Shown: positions 37,545-49,728 of the stretch, in pieces | Layout of the letters: every line of letters starts with the position of its first letter | How positions within the stretch are numbered: the stretch's first letter is position 1 | Origin: Cliona cf. orientalis | Taxonomy: Eukaryota; Porifera; Demospongiae; Clionaida; Clionaidae | DNA: 64,000 nt | Assembly (NCBI GenBank): GCA_963930775.1 | Contig: OZ005689.1 | Coordinates: 5,022,001-5,086,000, forward strand | Direction: 5' to 3' | Program-made: the position numbers and the translations under genes | Notes under the pieces: generated by a model | Told to the model about the DNA's origin: nothing | The model's database searches: none | The model's input: the letters and a program-made list of their open reading frames with translations, nothing else

Positions 37545-37950
37545 GCACATAGTAAGCACCCAGGTAGTAAACAGTTATTGGTAGTAGTGTGGTAGTGCGC
37601 CCATAGGAGCCTACCCCAGACACCATGGTACATATATTTAAACTTTCTCAGTGCATGTGCAAGGATTTAACTATAGTTATCATGATATTATGTCCATCTA
37701 TTACCAGTAAGCACTATAGCAGCAACACTGTATATGTCAATTGAACGCTGGGCATGACGGATATGGTACATCAAAATCAGCCTACGGGGGTACTCTCTGC
37801 TGGGCATCATGGCAACTTTCTAGGCATCATGTAGGCTTTTGATCCTTGATTCTTACTCTCCATAACTGAAGATTGCAGCTCAACTACATGTATATCACAA
37901 ATTTAAAGTCTTTGTGCCACACACATTCAACGTCCGTGACTTCCATCGAC

Positions 37951-38386
37951 TACAATGGAACCCTGCTTAACAGACATGCGATATAACGGACAATTCTGAA
38001 TGTCTGGATTGTATTCCATAGACTTCAATATATTCAAACCCCCTCAACAGCGGATACCCCGCTATTCCGTATAACGGACACTTACTTTAATCCCGTTAAA
38101 GCCTGTGCAATAGTGAACAATCTCACATAACGGACAGTTAGCAACACCCACTATTAAAATCAGTGACCAGTAGCTACATGTACAATAAAGCCTAAATATG
38201 TCCCAACTACTTGCTTAGAAGCTGTCAATACGGTCTTTTTCATCATTCACAGTAGTGCTTTATCATAGCTGGCCGCGATTGTAGGAAGGGCGTGGTCAAC
38301 CACTAACCGCTGAGCTAAGGACACCTCGCTACAGCGGACAAAATCTTTGGTCCCAATGGTGTCCGCTTTAGAGGGGTTCCACTGTA
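37951..38386. mobile_element. MITE, TACAATGGAACC ends
   Basis: Starts TACAATGGAACCCTGCTTAA and ends GGGGTTCCACTGTA. Internal ATAACGGACA words recur. About 436 bp, TA-bounded, non-coding. Confidence 0.75.
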
Positions 38387-39175
38387 CCGCAATATTGGGT
38401 GTCCTGTATACCCAGGTGCTCAGCAAGCACTGTTTTGTGGTCTATAATAAAACCAGAAGGGGTGGGGTATGGGTGTGGTTTACCTAGCGCCCACTTTACA
38501 AGCTCAAAAGATTAGAACTCAACATGGTTGATATAGCTATAGAAACTTGTGTATATTAGCTATAGCTAGTTATGGAAATTTGGACTGGTGGTATAATATT
38601 ATTTGTTAGATGTTACCTAGCTAGGTAACTAGTGATAGAATATTCTCCATTGTTAGATGTTACCCAGACAGAATATTCTCCAATACAGAGCAATATCAAT
38701 ATCAGACCTTATGATAACGGTCGAATATCGGACATTTTCCGGACAAATAGCCAGTATGTCCGGCCATTGACTTGATTATCCGGACACTTTTTCGTTCAAT
38801 CAATGCAGCATTCAATAGTGCAGTTCAAGGACTAACGATTGACTAGCATCCTGTTTACAAGCTTAGGCTGCACTGCAGTAGCTGTCACTGTGTCAACTAT
38901 GGTTTTGGAGGCTGGCTTGGGGTGGGCCTAGCACCCACCAACTACACTGACCATGCACAGTGACTCAGCAGCTGTACATCTGCTAGTGGTATTGTATGCA
39001 TGTCATTGGACTAACATACCTGTTACAGCATAGATAGTTCACTAACATTGGCCCAAAAGAATTATTAATACGAAATTAACGTACATTGGTGTCCGGGCAT
39101 TTGGTATAAATGTCCGGTCAAATTTCATTTGATCAGACATTTTGACTGGCCATACAAAAAATTTATCATAAGTGA

Positions 39176-39591
39176 CCTGCTATGAGAAAAGGGACCACTC
39201 GGGATATTCTATAAAAATTGAGTTTTTGGCATGGATTGATAGCTCTATGTGTGCTGAATCCAATGGTGCAGATTTCATGAAAAAATATTGATCACAAGCC
39301 GAGTTATGACCATTTTTATGTACTCGGGTAGGTATATTCGTTTTTCGGAAAATGCGCATTTTTAATTGAAATTTACATTAAGTTGTATGCGCCCAAGTAA
39401 ATAATAATGCCCATAACTATAGTTTACATGTTGCAACCCTATGAACATAGCATATCACTATGAAGCCAAAGATCTAATTTTTTAATAGATCAAAAAAACA
39501 GAAAAGTGAAAAATAATAATCTTCCACACATTTTGGAAATTATTAGAAAATGAAAAAAATATCCCAAGTGGTCCCTTTTCTCATAGCGGGT
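39176..39591. mobile_element. MITE, CTGCTATGAGAAAAGGGACC ends
   Basis: Inverted ends of about 30 bases (CTATGAGAAAAGGGACCACT and AGTGGTCCCTTTTCTCATAG). Body AT-rich and non-coding. Confidence 0.85.
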
Positions 39592-39649
39592 TAATTTATT
39601 TATTATTATTTTAAATTTAATTTATTATTATTAAGATCTGCAATATTAT

Positions 39650-39949
39650 AGTCTCAAACAGGTTCATGTTAGTGTACACAGTGACACTGTGGGCAACATG
39701 CTCAATGTAAAAGAATAGGTACTAATTAAATTCCTATGTCAACATCTAACAAGTCAGTTATATGGCAGCCACTGTCTTGTATTGGCCCTTCTGGCCAATA
39801 CAAGACAGATGCCTGCCATATAACTATAACTTATAGGGCAAGCAATGACTTATTAGATGTTGATATAGGAATTTAATTAGTACCTATTCTTTTGCACAGA
39901 GCATGTTGCCCACAGTGTCACTGTGTACACTAATTAATGGTTTGAGACT
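39650..39949. repeat. 300 bp long palindrome
   Basis: Arms of about 140 bases (AGTCTCAAAC..., GTGTACACAGTGACACTGTG, ATAGGTACTAATTAAATTCC) meet at CCAATACAAGACAG with a loop of only a few bases. The arms differ by few substitutions and small indels, so it is young or homogenised. A transcript would be a long near-perfect hairpin. Confidence 0.9.
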
Positions 39950-40639
39950 GTAACTAGAGCTCTGTAGTAGGCATGAGGCTATTATGCTCAAAATTCTGCC
40001 GATTATTCTATTCCGCAATTCCCAAAATGTGTACCCATTATTCTCTGGCTTCAGTCCGATTATTCCCAGAAAAAAGTTATCATTCAACATAATAATAATA
40101 TGCAAATGCTGATAAAACCTTTATGCTGGGACCAGCTTCCACTTCAGCTTCTTCACCAGAATCCAACAGTTTCTGTATCAGCTGCAAAATTTGTACTGCT
40201 ACTGCTATAGCTAGCGCTAGCACTGGTGGATTCTGCCATGTAGTCTAACTACGGATAGACACTAGCTACCTGCCAAAGTAAAGAGTAAAGTGCTGACGTG
40301 ACAATAATTATCACGTGTAGTGGGCGTTATTTAGAAACACTATAAGTCATGCAATTATTCCTGTTTTTCCACCGTTTATTCCCGCATAATGCCTGGTTCT
40401 CAAAGCTTCCTATTATTCCGGAAATTATGCCGGCATAATTGCCGCATGCCTACTCTGTAGAGCACATACCCTGCGTGCTCTGCCACACTAGCAACACTAT
40501 GCGGCAGTTCAAGTTATGACCTGACGACCCTTTCCAACATTGAATGCGCAGTATTATCAGCATACTAAAAGAGTGGGTGTGGTCGATAAACCACAGGCAT
40601 GCTGAACAGAAAATGCACTATTTGTAGCACTAGTAAGCC

Positions 40640-41375
40640 TTTTTGAGCAATTCGAAGCGCGTATAAACCAGTTTTTCACCGATATCTACTGATTGGTTAT
40701 GCTTAGAGCTCGCACAGATGCCTAGAACACGAGATCTGGCGATTTTTGTGCCGACAACGACAACGACAGACAGACAAACCGATTGCTTTACCCCTTGCGC
40801 ATGCGCGCGGGGTAATGAACCCTTGACCATCTCCCCAGTAGCTGCACAGTGTAATGGTGCATGTGGTAAAAGGTCGTCAATAGAATGCGTACACATAGCA
40901 TATCGATCGATGCTGGCCCCAGAAATCATGGAGATGGCGTCTAAGATCGACTCTCAACCTTGATAGCTACAAGTTTCGATGCTTCAATCACAGAGACGAA
41001 CTCGACAGCACAGTATTCCTTCCGAACTTCAGGTTGGTCGCGCTGCTGCAGTCTTGTGCGGGCCAGCCCCTTGTGACAATGATGCATGCTATATATAGCG
41101 TAAGGCTATCCACGGCATTACGTAAGCCAAGAAAACACGTGAAGTTCAACCAATAGTGCTTCTCAGAGAAAGAAGCGCTCAGCTTGTAACCTATTCGCTG
41201 GATACACGCATGAGATACTCTACATATTTACTGACTTTCAAGTCCCAGAAAGGCTCCAGTGAGGCCCTGAGTTTTCTGGCGATTACCTCATAGATTACAC
41301 CATAGGTTTCATCATACATTACACTATAATTACCTCATAACCACAGAAAAGTAAATTGCTACTGGGGAGATAATA
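40640..41375. repeat. Dispersed repeat, partial copies at 47.4 and 49.13 kb
   Basis: The first part (GACAGACAGACAAACCGATT, GCGCATGCGCGC) recurs at 47.4-47.6 kb and inverted at 7.74 kb. The rest (GGTAAAAGGTCGTC through CTCATAACCACAGAAAAGTA) recurs at 49130-49650. The open frames on both strands here are repeat-derived, not genes. Confidence 0.7.
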
Positions 41376-41432
41376 TTGACGTTGCTCTGTATTGGAGAAT
41401 ATTCTGTCACTAGTTACCTAGGTAACATCTAA

Positions 41433-43500
41433 CAACTTGTAGTATGTTACCTAGGAGATAGGTATACCTATACTCCCTGGTACAGTATAGCTGTGTACTG
41501 TTGACACAGAGCAGTACACACAAGCTATACCGACCACAAAATGTTAATTGGATGTGCTTTCACTGTAGAAGAGTTCATTTTGAATTCAGAAAAGCAGCAG
41601 GCAACAAGCTGGAAGGTTAGGCTGTACCCTTTTTTACAGCAAAGGTGTGAAAATTATATGAGTACTAGCCTAGCAGTTCAGGTTAACATTTTGCATGCCA
41701 CCAGTAAGTTTCCATGGATGGCTTTGAGCTAAAAATGTGGATGAATGTCAGTATACTAGCCTAGCTGGTTGAACTCAGCTTTTTGCATGCTGCCAGTGAC
41801 TCTCTGGTCCAGTGAAAATGCTAGCTTATGCATACATAAACCTGGGGGTAGCACCATGTGGTCACAATCGTGATTGATGATACTAGTGCTTGCACATACA
41901 TATGTATCAATGTACATCATGGTTTTTGTGGTTTATTCCAAATTCATGGGCGTTACAAGTATGTCATGACATGCACGATTTCTTTGTTATTTATAATTGT
42001 CACAGTGATGCTGATTGAAGTGTAAACTCTTATGATGACATTGTACTAGTGATTATATACCCGCAACATCATAAGAAAACATTCTTGCACGCGCCTTTGT
42101 ATTGACAGTAGTAGATAATGTAAACCAAGAGTCTTGTATAAACCTATAGCTGATAAGATGACCTACCTAAGCAATAAGTCATGTAGCTGAGGTAAACACC
42201 ACATTTGCAGCTGCATAGAGTGCTGCATAGAAGGGGAATCTTTCTGTTTGTACCACTGAAGCCATAGAGATCAAAGGCACCGCCAATGCAATAAATCGCT
42301 TATAGTGCTGGTAGGCTGTGGGTAGCTCTAGGACCAGGTGAGAATAAGTAATTTATCCCTACTTATAAAGTGCATGCTTTGTGGTGTTGCTCAGCAACTA
42401 CAATTTATACAGTGCGTTCTTGGTGGTTTTGCCTAGCAACTACAAGGTATACCTCACGTTCTTTGTGATTTTGTTAGCCTAGCTGAAGCTAGTTTGCTGA
42501 TTAATTTCATAGAATTGAATTTTAAGCAGTAGCTACATTGAAGTAGTAATGATTACAGCCACAGAGTAGAAAGTATAGACCTGACTTTCTGTGTCATGGA
42601 TTGTTGAAAGATCAGAGAAAGCTCCAAAACAGCCACCTATCCACAGAATAAGCAGAATAGTTAATACCTAGACAGTTTTTAATATGTCAGTCTATAAGCA
42701 TAGGCATGGTAGGGAGTCAAGGGCCTGCCATGTGGGACTAATTTGCTATGATATCCATGCAGCTAGTCTGCAAACCTGATTATTGGCCTCAAAATTATGG
42801 TGACCATCTGTAGAGGATCCTAGTAAATAGCCAACTAGTGATCCGGGCCATAGCTGCAGATCAAAAGCCCATAGCATCAGTGAAAGTAACTTTCTGCACA
42901 CTAGCTTGGTTCTAGTGTTTGAATGACCAGCCATCATCACTTTAAAACCAGCTAGCTCCATGTCACCACAGAATAAGCTAGAGAAATAGCTTCATCTTCC
43001 GAATAATACACTGAGACTGGTAGAACTGAACCGTGACAGCTATATACTAGGCGCAACTACTAAGCACTGGCATCACACTGGCCCCTTGCTGAGCTTTTGT
43101 AGGGTTAAATAAGCAAGCAAGAGCTAGTTTGCTGACCTCTTCTCTTAATTGTCTGAAAAAGTTTACAGTGTGACATAAAGTACAGGGACGGCGGAAGCAC
43201 TTTTCAGTTGGTCAGGCTAGATATTTGGAAGATAATTTTAATTATATTCATGACCATGACGTCATCAATATAGTACAGCTGTGGTGCGTACACTTGCCTA
43301 TAGCGCGCCTAGCGCCTGCATTCGACAGTGCACAGGCACCCGCATGTGCAAAATCATCCAACGTGGGTACGCCCCCCATTTTCAACTGTGGGCTGGCTCT
43401 ATGAATAAATTATCCTGCCAAGAAGTGGTCCGGCTAAAACCGGACCAGCCGGACCGGCAGCGCCACCCCTTGAAGTAGCTCATTTCAGTGGTACAAATCA
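41433..43500. other. Intergenic, nothing recognised
   Basis: Several short open frames lack domains. Some local repetition occurs (TAGCAACTACAA near 42400 and 42440). No supported gene or element boundary. Confidence 0.35.
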
Positions 43501-43503
43501 GTT

Positions 43504-44160
43504 ATACCGTGTTTATGCTAATAGAACGCATGATCCAATTACCGCAAGAAAATTCAATTCCAGGAATTGTTTGTATTCTATTAGAACGGAAGCGACAGTC
43601 TGTAATTATTTTTTATGAATCCAATTAGCGCAATAATGCTAAGGTGAGGCTATTGCGCATGCTCAAACCGCGTGCTGCACGGTTAAACCACACCTGCTTA
43701 GTAATGAACCGTTCTGGAAGCCTCTATATTATATCTCGCTCTGTCTCTCGGACTCGTTGCTAGCTATAGTTAACCAAATCGCAAGTGTCGTTCGTCGTTC
43801 ATGAGGGTACTATTAAAACTACACTCGGGACTGACCTTAGTTGGAACTGCACTAAGTCCAGCAGCCAGGGCCTCAGGCTGCGATCAGCACGATTCAGTGG
43901 CATCGCTAACCATGCGGCACGGCTGTCAAAAGGCCTTTCTCAGGCTACCCTCGTGATGATCGGGGCTAGGGGCACAGGTATGATACCATCGATAGCCACT
44001 ATTCGTCGTCGCTCAAAGCTATGCTAATTGTTCTATTACAACGCAACATCTAATTAACGCAAGAAAATTCACTTCCTGGAATTGTTTTGACTCTAATTGT
44101 GCGCAAACCAGATTTGAAATTATTTTTTTTTGCTTGCGTTCTATTAGCATAAACACGGTA
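43504..44160. mobile_element. MITE, TACCGTGTTTATGCTAATAG ends
   Basis: Ends TACCGTGTTTATGCTAATAG and the exact inverse CTATTAGCATAAACACGGTA. The body has inward-facing AAGAAAATTCA.TTCC.GGAATTG words near both ends. 657 bp. The open frame at 43785-44027 inside it is probably fortuitous. Confidence 0.85.
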
Positions 44161-44436
44161 CTATGCCCACTTGTGGGATAAGCGATTTACACCACAAGTG
44201 CGAAGCACGAGTGGTGTAATGGCTTATCATGCACCCCCTATAATAATTGGGGCGAGCCTGAGCGAGCCCCACACTAATCAGTACTACGAGAAAATCGCTG
44301 TACTTATGTATGTATGTATGTTTGTATGTAGCGATACGTCAAGCACGTGCCGCTAGCTCATAGCGCATGCGCATAATCATTGCGGTAAAGATCGTCAACG
44401 TTGGCCGCGCTAACTCTAAATGCTGCTTACCAAAAG

Positions 44437-46262
44437 ATGCTGTTCGCGTCCAGCTCGAGTAGACGGCTAGAAAACAAGCAAAGGTAAGGCATCAGTACAC
44501 AAGAAAAATTTTACAGCAACAAGGCCATGTAATCTAAGTCTAGGTATGATCTATTAAATTTCTGTAATCGGCTACGAACGCGGGTCCAAGCTAGCCCAGA
44601 CCAATTCTGTAGCCTCATAGGGGCCGAAGCTCCCGACATACTGGGAATGTGGTACATTAAACTATACATTTTTCCTCCTTTCTTGATCTTTATAGCGACA
44701 ATAGATTGTGCTCAATTAATGATGATAGCTATAGCTACTTGTACAAAATTATCGTGTGCTTTAGATCGAAGATAGCCTATGAGGGGGTTGAACTCTTTAC
44801 TATGCTATGAGCGAAGGCTCGCCCCCTCGATGGTTTACATCACCCTAGTATTATATACACGTGTAGCTAGATCAGCCCCTATAATATTATACGCATGTAC
44901 CTAATTTACCAAGCAGCATGCAATTTAATTGTTTCACCTATTATACATGCATGTACATATAATAGGAGTTGCGTAGAATGCCAGCAACTAGGTACTGAAG
45001 CTGTACCTCTTCTCTGTGAAACACATGTCATCTGTGAAAGCTGCTTAGAGCTTCAGGCTAGGCATCAGCCAGATAGCTTCCTCAATTGTACCCAGTGCAA
45101 TCCACGATATAAACCTCGACAGAGTCGCCCTTCAACCGTCTTTCAAGAAGCCTCACCTGCACAAAATGAAGCTAGTAATACTTGCTGGATCTTTGTGTAT
45201 GATTCAAATATTTGGATCGAGGCCAAAAAACTTAAAGGACAGCAACAGAAGTTCATCACTGGAGAAGATCATCGAGTACGAATCGACATGGGGAAGCTGG
45301 GAGACGTCTTAGCAGAGGGTCGCTCAATAGAGAAAGGAGTTCTCTATGGTTCTGAACCACCTCGCATTGATACAGTTTGGGAAAAGATTAAAGAAAAGGG
45401 CTGGGAGGTGGTAAAGAGTCCACGTAACCAAATCTCTGGCAAGGAGAAGCAAGTCCATACTCACCTAGTGGCCGATGTGGTTGAAATAGCATTGACAACT
45501 CCAGTGGAGCAAAGATCAACTATCATACTCGTTACTGGAGATGCAAACGTAATTCCAGCTATCGAAAGCATTTTCAAACATGATTCACACTGGAACATTG
45601 AGGTATTCATGTGGAAGAAGGCTATTTCTCGCAAGTTCACGGAAAATGATTACGGAGGACGACTGACAATCAGGACGCTCAATGAGTGCCTCGATAAGGT
45701 AACCTTCACAAATATGAAATTTGATATTTCCAATGAAGCCCTCCGTAATACTGTTGATCAAAGTGGTGTTGTTTTCACCATGAAGCCACATGCATTTCCC
45801 AACCACGTCCCTACATACGATTGGGTAAAACAGCTTGAAGCCATCACTAAGTGGCCCTTTCAGTATTACTGGTTTACAGATGACGAGCAAACGACAACAG
45901 ATAACCTAGTTGTAGTTTTCAAGCGAGATGATAAGGCTGGAAAGTTTGATATCGATACCTTCTTGACTAAACTCAAACGCGAAGCAAATGAAGCAGACTC
46001 TGCCAAAGCTCAACGTTACAGTGTGCCCATGATGCTAAACGTTCAAACATTCAAAGAATTCAGAGAAAATCTTGAACACCAAGAAAAGGATACGGGGCAA
46101 CAGAAATGGGTATACTACTTAGTGCAACCAGGCCAGTTTTCTCCACAGAATGTCTTCCAAGGATTTTATAACGATGCTTACATGTACTACTACAAGCCTA
46201 TCGCCAACATCTTCCAGCCTTATATTGAGTGGTATCATAGTTTTTCTGGAGTCTTTGTGTAA
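44437..46262 (+). CDS. RING-NYN protein, predicted catalytically impaired
   Basis: Best model is two exons: 44437-44483 (donor AAAG/GTAAGG, phase 2) and 44966-46262 (acceptor ATAATAG/GAG), giving 447 residues starting MLFASSSSRR. Without the first exon, the frame could begin at an ATG at 44895. RING finger at 18-60 (C-x2-C, C-x2-H-x2-C-x2-C, C-x2-C), NYN domain at about 88-255, then a region homologous to residues 270-390 of the protein at 20911-22482 (VVFTMKPHAFPNHV, ITKWPFQYYWF). Relative to that paralogue, the Asp of VDDSN is Tyr (Y94) and the Asp of KQIDAKL is His (H180), while D185 and D208 remain. It also lacks the CCCH and CCHC fingers and instead ends in an aromatic-rich tail. Possibly a pseudo-nuclease with a regulatory role. 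Confidence 0.8.
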
Positions 46263-46503
46263 TGAAACATTTGACAATGTGCCTTCCCTTTTAAATTAAT
46301 CAATGATTGATTTTGTGTATGTGAAAACAGTAATAATATTATTATTAGGTATGCTATCATAACTGTGCTGCTTATAATATTTTAGAAACTGTTATTCTCC
46401 AGTAGAAAAAACATTGAAAGCGACAACTGGGTTGTTTCACTACAAGGCTCACGAAATGCGCATTATTATATAGTCAATATTCGCATTTTCATACCGGGTA
46501 TAA

Positions 46504-46927
46504 TACCGTATTATCTCTAATTTAACGGACACCAGAAAAATAATATTTTGGCCAATATCAACTATAATTAGAGCACACAAAAATAGTTGGCATTCGAAGT
46601 GTCCGATGAATTAGAACACACTTTCACGCATGCGCATTCGGTCAAATGGACGTGCGATCGACCAGCTGCAGAGATTGAGTAAATGAGACGGTACCTGGAG
46701 CTCCCTGTTCATGGTGGGAAAGAGAACAACTCGCCTCCTTCATACGCTGATATGGGTATAGGTAGCGCGCTAGCCGAGGTGTCCGCATTAGAACAACGAT
46801 ATCCGGATGATTAGAACAACAAAAATTTCAAACTTCATTGACTGTCCAGTGTAATTAGAGGTAAAAAATAATTTGAAATGGTGTCCGGATAATTAGAGAT
46901 GTCCGTTAAATTAGAGGCAATACGGTA
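46504..46927. mobile_element. MITE, TACCGTATT...AATACGGTA family, copy 2
   Basis: Inverted-orientation copy of the element at 19903-20335 (ATTCGGTCAAATGGACGTGC, ACTTCATTGACTGTCC, TGGTGTCCGGATAATTAGAG). Ends TACCGTATTATCTCTAATTT and the inverse. Confidence 0.85.
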
Positions 46928-47399
46928 ATATGTGTATGCATGGGTTATGGGATGGTACAGTTCATACCGTACAGCGGGAAACTTTCGAAGGAGAAAATAT
47001 TCACTAACTTTTCGGTGTGAGAACCAGACTTTTTCACGAAATTTGGGCGTATCTCATAAACCTAATACAATCAGCATTCCACAAACTGCTCACTTCCTAA
47101 TGATCCGATAAAGTTTTCTCCCTTAAATGTTTCCTGCTATAATGCATGTTGCATACAGTTGAACAATATTGTTTCTGCTGTCACCTAGCAAGGCTAATGA
47201 TACCATGTATGTATTATATATAGGATCATGAGTATGAACTAGTCTAAGAGCTCTCTAGAGCATGTACTCCGTGCGCTACATCTGCATCTATCTGCACAGA
47301 GATGAGAGCTGCACCAGCATGTATGCACCTGTGCATGGGCAATCCTGAGTTGTGTGCACGAGCAGAAAGCTTTTACAGTGTTTGCAATACTCGTGGGCC

Positions 47400-47640
47400 T
47401 TAGGAAATGATTCGAAGCATAATAAAACCAGTTTATCAAAGGATAATTTGCGCTTACGAGCTACTCAGATGACTAGATTTCGAGATTGCAGGCGATTATG
47501 TGCTAAAGACAGACCAACAGACAAAACCGATTGCTTTATCCCTTGCTGCACACGTGCATGCAGGGAAAGCAACTGCTATAAGTGTACTATAATGAGTGAC
47601 CCAATGACTCGTATCGGACTCTAACTTGCCAATTAATACA
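47400..47640. repeat. Dispersed repeat fragment
   Basis: Contains GACAGACCAACAGACAAAAC and CGATTGCTTTATCCCTTGC, matching the left part of the repeat at 40640. Confidence 0.6.
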
Positions 47641-48239
47641 GCAGGATAGTGATAAGGTTCTGGTGAGCTAGGCCCTTCTCTTCCCTCCTGGTGAGCAGAA
47701 GGGGGTGCATGTGCACTGGCATAATTATTATCGTGTGGTTACTATAGCCTCATCCTCATGACCATTCCCAGCTTATCATAGAGTCGGTAGACTCTATAAG
47801 TAGGGATGGCCCGGATATGCCATATATATAATACATTACAAATACCCAAATATCTCAAAATAGGTAATTTTATGAAATTTCTAAGTGTGAAAATCAGAAT
47901 CTCCAGCAAATTGTGCATCTAGCAAGACCAAGATCATTCATCAAAACAATTGTATATGCCAGAACCAGATGTTTGAAAAATAGCCCATTTCTCATTCTTT
48001 CTTTCTTCTTTCTTTTTCATTATCAGGGCTAACTCAATACTGCCTTGATCGCTCATCTTAGTTTGAGTATAAATCCACTCCATTTTGTAGCGCGCAGGTC
48101 CATGACACGCTAGTTTTGCGTTATCTCTACAGCTACGTAATGGTGGGTGTGTACGGCGCTTAACGAAAAGGGTGTGTCTGATGTACGCCATTTTGTCACA
48201 ATAATGCGCATGCTCATAATGTGTTGCCATGGTGAAGTC

Positions 48240-48520
48240 ATGTGACTAGTCAGCAGCGCGCGCGCGCCACCGCCGCTACCTAGCGCTAGCGCTAGCGGCC
48301 AGCTAGTAGCGCCGCGACTCGATCGAAGCTAGCTCAGCCCATAGACATTAGAGCGCTCTAATATCTATGCTTAGCCTAGCCATAGCTAAGCGCCAGGCTC
48401 TCCCACGCGAGCTAGGATAAAGCGAACCTAGCGCTAGTACTGCGCTGGGATAGGCAGACTCGAGGCCTCAACGTACGGGCCGGCGCGGCACGGCCCTCGG
48501 CACGGTCGGTATAACAGCCA
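48240..48520. other. CpG-rich stretch without a gene
   Basis: About 280 bases dense in CG and in GCTAGCGC palindromes (GCAGCGCGCGCGCGCC, CTAGCGCTAGCGCTAGCGG, GGGCCGGCGCGGCACGG) in otherwise AT-rich sequence. It could be a CpG-island promoter, an unmethylated repeat or a protein-binding array. No convincing open frame starts from it on either strand. Confidence 0.5.
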
Positions 48521-48715
48521 GCTTAGTAGTGACAAAGATAGTCGATAATAGCTATACTATAACTAGTACTAGAGTCTCATCGCTACTTGGCCGCCTGGAA
48601 CAGCTTTATCGGCTAGGCGAGTTAACGAGAGGCGTGGCTACGCGAACTTCGGCACCTCCCATCTATACTAGCTGTAGCTATATGTATACAGTTGCAATAA
48701 AAAAAGGAAGAGAAA

Positions 48716-49070
48716 CAAGTATAAAAACAATTGAATAAAATTGAAGGGATGGCAATGCCAAAAAGTACACAAACAAGATTTTTAGGGATAAGAGATAATC
48801 ACAACCACTATACATCCCTACGCTTGCTTTTCTACAGACCTATTGATGTCGACTTATCCAAGGCATGCTATACTTGGAGTGTTCTTGACTTATATGTGGG
48901 AGAAATTTACCCTGTCAGTCTTTTATGATCCCAATGCTACTCAAAAAAACAAGCGTAGGGATGTATAGTGATTGTGATTATCTCTTATCCCTAAAAATCT
49001 TGTTTGTGTACTTTTTGGCATTGCCATCCCTACTTCATCCTTCAATTTTATTCAATTGTTTTTATACTTG
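48716..49070. repeat. Foldback with about 115 bp arms
   Basis: CAAGTATAAAAACAATTGAA through CATCCCTACGCTTG is mirrored by CAAGCGTAGGGATGTATAGT through TTTTTATACTTG, around about 100 bases. The short open frames here are the two arms read out. Confidence 0.85.
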
Positions 49071-49129
49071 TGCACTGTACAGTGGGAGATCTAGATGTAT
49101 TATACTCATATGAAAACTCAATTGACCAT

Positions 49130-49650
49130 GCCCTCGGTAGCTGAATAGTGGAAATGGTGTATGTGGTAAAGGTCGTCCAATATAGTACGTTCACTGTACA
49201 GTACGATGCCAGAGCCTCAGTCGCAGATTAGCCTAGGATCATCGGGAATCTGAGAGTGGCTCTCGACCTCAATAGTGAAAAGTTTCAATGCTAAGAACTC
49301 AACAACGCAGTACAGCTAGATTGGTCAGGTGGCACGCTGCTCATGGTGCGTGCTATTATATTATATAGCACAGGGCTATCTACGTATATATATCCACAGG
49401 ATTACGTCTGCCTAGAGAACGCGTGAAGTTCGGCTGTCACTGCTCGTCAGAGAAGGCAAACGCTGCTTGTAAGGTATTTGCTGGATACACGCACAAGATA
49501 CTCTACATATTTCACTGAATTTCAAGTCCCAGAAGGGCTCCATTGAGGCCCTGAATTTTCTCATAATTATCTCATAGACTACACCATAGGTTTCATCGTA
49601 ATTACTCATAATTACATAATAACCGCAAAAAAGTAAATTGTTACTGAGGG
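49130..49650. repeat. Dispersed repeat, sister of 40.82-41.37 kb
   Basis: Shares GGTAAA.GGTCGTC, CGTGAAGTTC, GGATACACGCA.GAGATAC and TTCAAGTCCCAGAA.GGCTCC, in the same order. No gene. Confidence 0.7.
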
Positions 49651-49728
49651 CACAATCAAGCAGTATTATACTCACAATTCATTATGCAGAAGTATAGATT
49701 TAGTCATAGACGTACTACTTGTTCATAG

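Larger units (their letters stand above)
38607..41432. mobile_element. Possible composite element with about 65 bp inverted ends
   Basis: The left part (GTTAGATGTTACC, AGAATATTCTCCAATACAGA) is mirrored at 41367-41432 (GAGAATATTCTGTCACTAGT, then TTACCTAGGTAACATCTAAC). The 2.8 kb between them holds two complete foldbacks (39176-39591, 39650-39949) and the repeat at 40640-41375, and no gene. It could be one large non-autonomous transposon, or two unrelated copies of a short repeat facing each other. Confidence 0.45.

Noticed and set aside
37600-37900. Possible exon downstream of the CARD gene
   Set aside because: No phase-compatible open segment with good splice borders was found.
40630-40963. 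Overlapping open frames on both strands
   Set aside because: They lie in a repeat that recurs at 47.4 and 49.1 kb without keeping the frames.
43785-44027. 80-residue frame inside a MITE
   Set aside because: It sits wholly between the inverted ends of the element at 43504-44160 and shows no domain.
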